DNA of 22,430 bases from DATJBF01 sp035515475. Its GTDB lineage: Bacteria > Verrucomicrobiota > Verrucomicrobiia > Palsa-1439. The notes below the pieces were generated by a model. The model saw only the letters and a program-made list of their open reading frames with translations. It searched no databases and was not told the origin of the DNA. The stretch is taken from assembly GCA_035515475.1 (NCBI GenBank), contig DATJBF010000055.1, forward strand, positions 1-22,430, given 5' to 3'. The translations under genes and the position numbers were made by a program. This document shows, one piece after another, positions 7,788-13,708 of the stretch (position 1 is the stretch's first letter; every line of letters begins with the position of its first letter).

Positions 7788-9248
7788 ATGTCAATTCAGA
7801 ATCGCATCATCAAAGTACAGAAGCGCAACCGGGCACTCGTGACGTTCGACGAGCAACGGATCTGCCGGGCCATTTTGCGCGCTGCGGAATCGATCGGTGG
7901 GTTTCGACAGGATTTTCTGCCGGGCACCAACGACAAGTTCTTCGAGGCGTACGGCTCGGATGAGAACATCGCCGGGTTCCTGGCCGACGCCGTGGTGCTG
8001 TGTTTGAATTCCAATCCGCATCATCTCACCGCCAACTTCCCGCCGACGATTGAAGACATCCAAGACGAAGTGCTGCACACGTTGCGCAGCTACGGGTTTC
8101 AGAATACGGCGGATGCGTACGAGTGCTACCGCTGGGGACGCCACTGGCTACGGGAAGGCGCCATTACCGAGACGCAGTTCGTCGGGAACGGATTTCCGAA
8201 AAAGCGCATGGAGAAAACGCTGGAGTGGAACCGCCAGCACCGGTGCGACACGGTGGCGGGACTGAACGAAATCGTCCGGCGAGGCCAGATCAAGTCGCTC
8301 GTCGAAGAATCGCTCGCGGCCTACGAGGTTTCGCTCGATGAAGCAGCGCGCAAGGTGATCGCCCGGCTCAACGCGGGCGACGGCATCCGGGTGATGTGGG
8401 TCAGCGGCCCGAGTTCATCGGGCAAGACCACCACGACCGTGAAGCTGACGGAGCGGCTGCGGAAGCAGGGGCTGCGATTCCTCATGTTGAATCTGGACGA
8501 TTATTTCTGGGCGCTCATCGATCATCCAACCGACTGGATCAACGACCGGAACTTCGAGACGCCCGAGGCCCTGGACATTCAATTGCTCAACCGGCACTTG
8601 AGGGCGTTGCTCGACGGCAAGACGATCGACAAGCCGGTCTACAGCTTCAAGGAAGGACGGCGCACCGGATCGAAGTCCGTGAAGCTCGAGAAAGACCAGA
8701 TTCTGCTGCTCGACTGTCTGCACGGACTCTATCCGCCGATCACCGAGGGCATCGATTGCTCGCTGCAGTTTCGGCTCTACATCGAAACGATGAACGTGCT
8801 CTACGAGGACGATGGAAGCACCAACCGGTTGACCAAGTTTACCGACATCCGGTTGATTCGCCGGATGCTGCGCGACGTGCAGCACCGCAACCACAGCCCG
8901 CTCTCGACGGTCCTGCACTGGCATTACGTCCGCGCCGGCGAACTGTACAGCATCATCCCGTTGATGGGGTCGGCCGATCACATCATCAACGGCGGGTTGC
9001 CCTTCGATTTGCCGGCGTTGAAACCGTTCTTCGTGGGGCGGGACGGCTACCTGCCGTCTCCCGAGGATTTCGCGCCCTACGAAGGCTTCCTGGACGCGCG
9101 GATTCGTTACGACCGTGTGAAACGGCTGCTCGACTCGGTTGAGGGACTGACCCGGGACCAGGTCGATTCGTACGACGTGATCCGTGGCGACGCCGTCATC
9201 CGCGAATTCATCGGCCGCAGCACGGTCAAGATCCCCCACAACGAGTGA
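7788..9248 (+). CDS. ATP-cone domain fused to a uridine-kinase/phosphoribulokinase-like P-loop kinase
   Basis: A 486-residue cytosolic protein. Residues about 8-110 are an ATP-cone (KVQKRNRALVTFDEQRICRA, then IEDIQDEVLHTLRSYGFQNTADAYECYR), the nucleotide-sensing module of ribonucleotide reductases and NrdR. From about residue 200 a P-loop kinase domain follows, with Walker A at residues 207-214 (GPSSSGKT) and an acidic segment LMLNLDDYFW typical of uridine kinase and phosphoribulokinase relatives; LLLDCLHGL is the likely Walker B region. The substrate cannot be read from the sequence. The ATP-cone suggests allosteric control by ATP/dATP, which is inference. The start is the ATG at 7788, with GGAAG/CAGG upstream. 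The stop codon overlaps the start of the peroxiredoxin gene by 4 nt, so the two are probably co-transcribed and translationally coupled. Confidence 0.85.
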   Translation: MSIQNRIIKVQKRNRALVTFDEQRICRAILRAAESIGGFRQDFLPGTNDKFFEAYGSDENIAGFLADAVVLCLNSNPHHLTANFPPTIEDIQDEVLHTLRSYGFQNTADAYECYRWGRHWLREGAITETQFVGNGFPKKRMEKTLEWNRQHRCDTVAGLNEIVRRGQIKSLVEESLAAYEVSLDEAARKVIARLNAGDGIRVMWVSGPSSSGKTTTTVKLTERLRKQGLRFLMLNLDDYFWALIDHPTDWINDRNFETPEALDIQLLNRHLRALLDGKTIDKPVYSFKEGRRTGSKSVKLEKDQILLLDCLHGLYPPITEGIDCSLQFRLYIETMNVLYEDDGSTNRLTKFTDIRLIRRMLRDVQHRNHSPLSTVLHWHYVRAGELYSIIPLMGSADHIINGGLPFDLPALKPFFVGRDGYLPSPEDFAPYEGFLDARIRYDRVKRLLDSVEGLTRDQVDSYDVIRGDAVIREFIGRSTVKIPHNE

Positions 9249-9778
9249 TCCCGGTGCGCGCATCCCTGACATCAATCGTTCTGCTGCTTGGGGCCAGCCT
9301 GTCGGCGCCATCGCTGAGGGCCGACATGCCGAAGGTTGGCGACATCGCCCCGGATTTCTCCGTGACGGCGAGCGATGGGACGACGGTTCACCTGAAGGAT
9401 TACCTCGGCAAGGGCAACATCGTGCTGTACTTCTACCCGAAGGACGACACGCCCGGTTGCACCCGGGAGGCATGCGGCATCCGCGACACGTTCGACGACT
9501 TCAAGGGATTGAACGCGATTGTCTTTGGGGTGAGCTTCGATTCCGTCGAGTCGCACAAGAAGTTTATCGCCAAATACAAACTGCCATTCGTGCTGCTGGC
9601 CGACACCGACAAGACAGTTGCCAGGGCCTACGGCGTGGCGACCGACAGCAGTCGGGTTGCGAGTCGCGTCACCTTCGTGATCGACAAGCAGGGCAAGATT
9701 GCCTACGTCAACCCGAAGGTGAATCCCGCCACCAACGCCGCGGAACTGCGCACGGTCCTGAATCGGATGACCCCCTAG
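9245..9778 (+). CDS. bcp: Exported PrxQ/Bcp-type peroxiredoxin
   Basis: Thiol peroxidase of the Bcp/PrxQ group that reduces peroxides through Cys72 (peroxidatic) and Cys77 (resolving) in DDTPGCTREACGIRD, the same C-x4-C spacing as E. coli Bcp. The domain opens with VGDIAPDFSVTASDG, and SRVTFVIDKQGKI lies near the end. Unlike most Bcp proteins, this one has an N-terminal signal peptide (hydrophobic segment about residues 8-22, likely cleavage near Ala26 in SLRAD), so it should act in the periplasm. The start is a GTG at 9245 in a GTGA overlap with the kinase stop. There is no in-frame ATG before the mature domain except Met28, which would remove the signal peptide. Periplasmic function fits with the exported thioredoxin encoded at 6286-7044, which could be its reductant; that link is inference. 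Confidence 0.9.
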   Translation: MIPVRASLTSIVLLLGASLSAPSLRADMPKVGDIAPDFSVTASDGTTVHLKDYLGKGNIVLYFYPKDDTPGCTREACGIRDTFDDFKGLNAIVFGVSFDSVESHKKFIAKYKLPFVLLADTDKTVARAYGVATDSSRVASRVTFVIDKQGKIAYVNPKVNPATNAAELRTVLNRMTP

Positions 9779-9786
9779 GCGGGGGT
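9770..9786 (+). terminator. Hairpin at the end of the peroxiredoxin gene
   Basis: ACCCCC (9770-9775) and GGGGGT (9781-9786) form a perfect 6-bp stem with a 5-nt loop that contains the TAG stop codon. GGTTCTT follows, a short T-rich tail. This is a plausible weak intrinsic terminator for the kinase-peroxiredoxin pair. Confidence 0.4.
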
Positions 9787-9791
9787 GGTTC

Positions 9792-9820
9792 TTGTGCGCT
9801 GAATACCGCTGTGCTAGGTT
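9792..9820 (+). promoter_or_regulatory. Weak candidate promoter for the glycine-zipper lipoprotein
   Basis: TTGTGC (9792-9797) and TAGGTT (9815-9820) are 17 nt apart, and the -10 has an upstream TG in the extended position (TGCTAGGTT). Each hexamer matches the consensus at only 3 positions. The location between a hairpin and the next gene is the main support. Confidence 0.25.
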
Positions 9821-9854
9821 CGTCGAAGACGACAGACGAAAGGGGAGATTCCCG

Positions 9855-10370
9855 ATGACTCGAATTCTCTGTGTGATCGCTTCGGCGGCGGTTTTGGCGC
9901 TGGGCTGTGAAACTCCCGAAGGCGGGCCCGACCGCACGGCGACGGGCGCACTCACGGGCGGCGCAATTGGGGCCGGCACCGGTGCGATTATTGGCAATTA
10001 CGCGGGTCACAATACTGCCGGCGGGGCTGCCATCGGCGGCGCCATTGGCGCCTTGACGGGTGGCATTATTGGCAATGCGATGGAGCAACAGCAGCGCGAG
10101 ACGCTCGCGCGTCAGAGTCCGCAGACGATCCAGCGCGTTGAGCAGGGGCAGCCGCTCGGCTTGGCCGACATCAAGGCCCTGGCCAAAGCGGGCATCAGCG
10201 ACGAGGTGATCATCAGTCAGATCCGCAACTGTCGCGTGGTGTACCGCCTGACAACGGCGGAGATCATCGACCTCAAGGACGCCGGCGTCAGCAACCGGGT
10301 AATCGATTTCATGATCAACACGCCGAGCCTGTATCCGCCGCCGCCACCCCGGTGGCGGTACTATTACTGA
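9855..10370 (+). CDS. Glycine-zipper lipoprotein with a duplicated helical motif
   Basis: A 171-residue envelope protein. The N terminus is a lipoprotein-like signal (MTRILCVIASAAVLALGC), with Cys18 as the probable lipidated residue; the box LALGC is slightly off consensus. Residues 29-75 are two glycine-zipper runs (TGALTGGAIGAGTGAIIGN and GGAAIGGAIGALTGGIIGN), the pattern of 17-kDa-antigen/YmgG-like outer membrane proteins. Two similar helical units follow: ALAKAGISDEVIISQI (about 108-123) and DLKDAGVSNRVIDFMI (about 139-154). The end is PPPPPRWRYYY. The start is the ATG at 9855, with AGGGGAG upstream. A structural role in the envelope is plausible; no enzyme motif is present. Confidence 0.8.
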   Translation: MTRILCVIASAAVLALGCETPEGGPDRTATGALTGGAIGAGTGAIIGNYAGHNTAGGAAIGGAIGALTGGIIGNAMEQQQRETLARQSPQTIQRVEQGQPLGLADIKALAKAGISDEVIISQIRNCRVVYRLTTAEIIDLKDAGVSNRVIDFMINTPSLYPPPPPRWRYYY

Positions 10371-10506
10371 GCGGAGCGAGATCCACGAAGGCGCTCGCGT
10401 GGCCGCCGGGCCGGCCGTGGAATTCTGGCGGCTTTTTCCCGCAAAATATGCTTTTACATCCACAGGATTTCTGTTCTAAGCTAGTGCGGCTTGGAGATTG
10501 GGGGAA

Positions 10507-10553
10507 GGTTGCCGGTGGGGGCAATCGGGGGCACACCTCGCGTCCACGAGGTG
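10507..10553 (+). promoter_or_regulatory. Two-hairpin structured leader before the DUF4912 gene
   Basis: GGTTGCC (10507-10513) can pair with GGCAATC (10520-10526, one G-U) around a 6-nt loop. CACCTCG (10534-10540) pairs perfectly with CGAGGTG (10547-10553) around CGTCCA. The second stem ends immediately before the ribosome binding site GGAGGAG (10554-10560). Upstream is an AT-richer stretch with TTTACA (10453-10458) and TAAGCT (10477-10482), an 18-nt-spaced weak promoter candidate. No known riboswitch class is recognised. Control of initiation by folding is inference. Confidence 0.4.
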
Positions 10554-10567
10554 GGAGGAGACGTATC

Positions 10568-11968
10568 GTGAATAAAGTGAACTTACTGGCGAAGGCAAAA
10601 ACTGAGTTACTGAGAATTGCTCAACGGCACGGCCTGCGGGGTGTGTCCACGCTCAAGAAGGCAGAGCTGGCGGAGAGGATTCACCAGGCTCAGGCCAAGT
10701 CCCGGGGAGCCGCCGACCGCCTCACAGTCATCGGCACCGCGGCCCGCGCCGTGGATGATGCGCTCAAGCGCCGGGCGATCCGCAAGCGCGCCGCGGCCGA
10801 GGAGAAACCGGCTGCCGCCGCCACCGTCAAGCCGCCACGCGGCCGTCTGTCGCGCCGGGTCAAGGGCGTCGAACCGGCGCCCGCCCAGAGGATCGAACCT
10901 CGCGCAGCGGTCCGCGAGGAAATCTCCGCTCACAAATTCGACGTTGCTCCGACGTCTTCGCCTCCGAAGCAGGTGTTTCTCGAAGAACATCTGGGCGAAC
11001 TGCCGGAGGCGTACGGCACGGGCCGACTGTTTCTCACCGCGCGCGACCCGCACTGGCTTTACGCGTACTGGGACTTGACTGGACAGCAAATGGCCGATTG
11101 TCGCGGCCAGGCGGCGGACGGCCGGCTGGTGCTCCGGGTGTTTGAACAGAACCACGCTGCCGCGATTCAGGAACTGACGCTTCACCACGACTCGCGCAAT
11201 TGGTACATCCCCGTCGACAAAGCGGCGACGACCTACAGCACCGAACTCGGCTATTGGCGTCACGACGGCCACTTCCACGTCGTCGGCCGGTCGCGGGAGA
11301 CCACCACGCCGCCGGAGGCCGTCTCGTCCGACGCCACGGCGAAGTTTGTGACGGTCCCGATTGACGTTTCGTTTCGCGAACTGTTCGGCATCGTTCGCGG
11401 CCACATGCACGAGGGCGAGGAATTGGCGGAGGCCCTGTACCGACTTCAGCACGGGGGTTTTCAGTTCCCGTTCAAGCTCGGGCTTCAGCTGGGTCCGTGG
11501 ACGGCGGGGCAGGTGGTCGCGTTGGAACGCATTCTCGGGGGCGATCTGTTCCGTCGCCTCCGGATGGGGTCGTTTGAAATCAGTGAGTGGCTGCGTCGCC
11601 GGTTGCAGGAGGAGTTCGGGTCGGCCAACGTGTTCAGCGCGTTCAGCCCGGCGGGCGCCAGTTGGTCGGCCGGTGCCGAGAAGGGTTTCTGGTGTGCCGT
11701 CAACGCGGAACTCGTCATTTACGGGGCAACCGAACCGACCGCCAAGGTCACGATCGACGGCCGGCCGGTCGAGTTGCGCAGCGACGGGACGTTCTCATAT
11801 CACTATGCGTTTCCCGACGGCCAGTTTCGGCTGCCGGTGGTCGCTGTGTCGGAAGCCGGCGACGATCGACGCGAGGTGCACCTGACATTCAAACGTCAGA
11901 CTGCGGCCCATGGCGAGGTCGGCCAGGTCGAGCACGCCGCTCCCCTTGAGGCGCCGGCGGTCGCGTGA
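10568..11968 (+). CDS. DUF4912 protein with an N-terminal SAP/Rho-N-like helical motif
   Basis: A 466-residue protein. Residues about 6-42 (LLAKAKTELLRIAQRHGLRGVS, then LKKAELAERI) look like the small SAP/Rho-N helical fold that often binds nucleic acid. Residues about 50-125 are an Ala/Arg/Pro-rich linker. DUF4912 begins near residue 135 (VFLEEHLGELPEAYGTGRLF, then ARDPHWLYAYWDL). The C-terminal part holds a beta-sandwich-like segment, LVIYGATEPTAKVTIDGRPV. The start is a GTG at 10568, with GGAGGAG 7 nt before it; the frame is open for 72 codons further upstream, but without similarity and through the leader hairpins. The GH57 branching enzyme follows 100 nt later, a neighbourhood that suggests a role in alpha-glucan metabolism or its control. 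Biochemical function is unknown. Confidence 0.82.
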   Translation: MNKVNLLAKAKTELLRIAQRHGLRGVSTLKKAELAERIHQAQAKSRGAADRLTVIGTAARAVDDALKRRAIRKRAAAEEKPAAAATVKPPRGRLSRRVKGVEPAPAQRIEPRAAVREEISAHKFDVAPTSSPPKQVFLEEHLGELPEAYGTGRLFLTARDPHWLYAYWDLTGQQMADCRGQAADGRLVLRVFEQNHAAAIQELTLHHDSRNWYIPVDKAATTYSTELGYWRHDGHFHVVGRSRETTTPPEAVSSDATAKFVTVPIDVSFRELFGIVRGHMHEGEELAEALYRLQHGGFQFPFKLGLQLGPWTAGQVVALERILGGDLFRRLRMGSFEISEWLRRRLQEEFGSANVFSAFSPAGASWSAGAEKGFWCAVNAELVIYGATEPTAKVTIDGRPVELRSDGTFSYHYAFPDGQFRLPVVAVSEAGDDRREVHLTFKRQTAAHGEVGQVEHAAPLEAPAVA

Positions 11969-11973
11969 CGCTT

Positions 11974-12043
11974 GGTAGGGACGGACCGCCGGGCCGTCCG
12001 AACGCCACGAACAAGGCGGCGCGGCCGGCGGTCGCACGCTACC
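11974..12043. repeat. 70-bp imperfect inverted repeat between DUF4912 and GH57 genes
   Basis: The outer arms are GGTAGggacgGACCGCCGG (11974-11992) and the complement of CCGGCGGTCgcacgCTACC (12025-12043). They match at 14 of 19 positions without gaps, as two blocks of 5 and 9 bases. Inside, GGACGG (11979-11984) and CCGTCC (11994-11999) give an alternative local hairpin. The element occupies most of the 100-nt gap. It resembles REP-like or miniature palindromic elements of high-GC genomes. I found no second copy in this window. Confidence 0.5.
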
Positions 12044-12068
12044 CGATGAATCGAGGAAGGAACTTCAT

Positions 12069-13649
12069 TTGCCACAGGGCTACGTAGCGCTCATTTTGCA
12101 CGCGCATCTGCCGTTCGTGCGCCATCCCGAGTACGAGGATTTTCTCGAGGAGGATTGGCTGTACGAGGCGATCACCGAGACCTACGTTCCGCTGATCAAG
12201 GTGATGGAAGGCCTCGTGCACGATCACGTGGACTTCCGGCTGACGATGTCGCTCACGCCGCCGCTGTGCTCGATGTTGCTCGACCCGCTGTTGCAGGAGC
12301 GTTACATCCAGCACGTCTCCAAGCTCATTGAGTTGACCGAGAAAGAAATCGAGCGCACGAAGTGGGACCCGGCGTTTCACGAATTGGCGTGGTTTTATCA
12401 TCGGCGCTTCCAGGAGGCGCGCGATACGTTCTGCGACGGCTACGGACGCAATCTGGTCGGCGCGTTCCGCAAATTCCAGGAAATGGGCAAGTTGGAGATC
12501 ATCACCTGTCCGGCGACGCATGGTTTCCTGCCGTTGATGGCCGAACATCCGGAGTCGATCCGTGCCCAGATCCTGGTGGCCCGCGACCATTATCGCTCCT
12601 GCTTCGACCGCGATCCCAAAGGCATTTGGCTGCCCGAATGCGCCTATGCTCCGGGCATCGACAAGTTCCTGCAAGAGGCCGAAATCCGCTGGTTCGTCAT
12701 GGACACCCACGGGATCATGTTCGGCCATCCGCGGCCGCGGTACGGCATTTACACGCCGGTGTTCACGCCGACTGGTGTCGCCGCGCTCGGACGCGACGTC
12801 GAGTCTTCCAAACAGGTGTGGAGCGCCGAGGAAGGGTACCCCGGTGATTTCAATTACCGCGATTTCTACCGCGACGTCGGGTTTGATTTGGATTTTGAGT
12901 ACATCAAACCGTACATCCATCCCGACGGCATCCGCTGTTTCACGGGGGTGAAGTATTACCGGGTGACGGGCCGGACGCCATACAAGGAGCCGTACAATCG
13001 GTCATGGGCAATGGAGAAGGCGGCGGATCACGCCGGCAACTTCATGTTCAATCGCGAACGGCAGATCGAACACTTGGCGGACGCGATGAAACGGCCGCCG
13101 CTGATTCTGTCGCCTTACGACGCGGAATTGTTCGGCCACTGGTGGTTTGAAGGTCCCGATTTCATCAACTACTTCGCGCGGAAGGTGGCGTTCGACCAGG
13201 ACGTGTTCAAACTGATCACGCCGACGGAGTATCTGGGCGAGCATTCAACCCAACAGATCATCCAGCCGGGCGCGTCGAGCTGGGGCCACAAAGGTTACTG
13301 GGAGGTCTGGCTCGAAGGCTCGAACGCGTGGATTTATCCGCATTTGCATACCGCCGCCGGGCGGATGACCGAACTGGCCCGCAGCCACAAGAACGGCGGG
13401 CCCCTCATGCAGCGCGCCCTCAAGCAGGCCGGGCGCGAACTGCTCCTGGCGCAGTCCAGCGACTGGGCGTTCATCATGAAGACGGGCACGATGGTACCCT
13501 ACGCCGTCCGGCGCACCAAGGACCACATCCTGCGTTTTACGCGGCTCTACGAGCAGATCAAAGAGGGTCGCATTGACGAGCCCTGGCTGGCCTCCATCGA
13601 GTGGCGCGACAACATCTTTCCAGACGTCAACTACGGCTATTGGGCGTAA
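12069..13649 (+). CDS. GH57 1,4-alpha-glucan branching enzyme
   Basis: Glycogen-type branching enzyme (transfers alpha-1,4 segments to alpha-1,6 positions) of glycoside hydrolase family 57. The 526-residue length is normal. The N terminus GYVALILHAHLPFVRHPE is the family opening motif with the HAH box. The predicted nucleophile is Glu190 in GIWLPECAYAPG and the acid/base Asp351 in SPYDAELFGHWW. The C-terminal helical domain (from about residue 420) has the branching-enzyme signature QSSDWAFIMKTGTMVPYA. The start is TTG at 12069, supported by GAGGAAGGA just upstream and by the position of the opening motif; no ATG or GTG lies in a better place. The gene follows the DUF4912 gene with an inverted repeat between them, probably in one transcript. 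It converges on the kinase genes. Confidence 0.93.
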   Translation: MPQGYVALILHAHLPFVRHPEYEDFLEEDWLYEAITETYVPLIKVMEGLVHDHVDFRLTMSLTPPLCSMLLDPLLQERYIQHVSKLIELTEKEIERTKWDPAFHELAWFYHRRFQEARDTFCDGYGRNLVGAFRKFQEMGKLEIITCPATHGFLPLMAEHPESIRAQILVARDHYRSCFDRDPKGIWLPECAYAPGIDKFLQEAEIRWFVMDTHGIMFGHPRPRYGIYTPVFTPTGVAALGRDVESSKQVWSAEEGYPGDFNYRDFYRDVGFDLDFEYIKPYIHPDGIRCFTGVKYYRVTGRTPYKEPYNRSWAMEKAADHAGNFMFNRERQIEHLADAMKRPPLILSPYDAELFGHWWFEGPDFINYFARKVAFDQDVFKLITPTEYLGEHSTQQIIQPGASSWGHKGYWEVWLEGSNAWIYPHLHTAAGRMTELARSHKNGGPLMQRALKQAGRELLLAQSSDWAFIMKTGTMVPYAVRRTKDHILRFTRLYEQIKEGRIDEPWLASIEWRDNIFPDVNYGYWA

Positions 13650-13708
13650 AGGCAGGCCCGGCGGCGCGCTCCCTTCGACAAGCTTGGATGGGCAGGGGCG
13701 GGCGAGGT

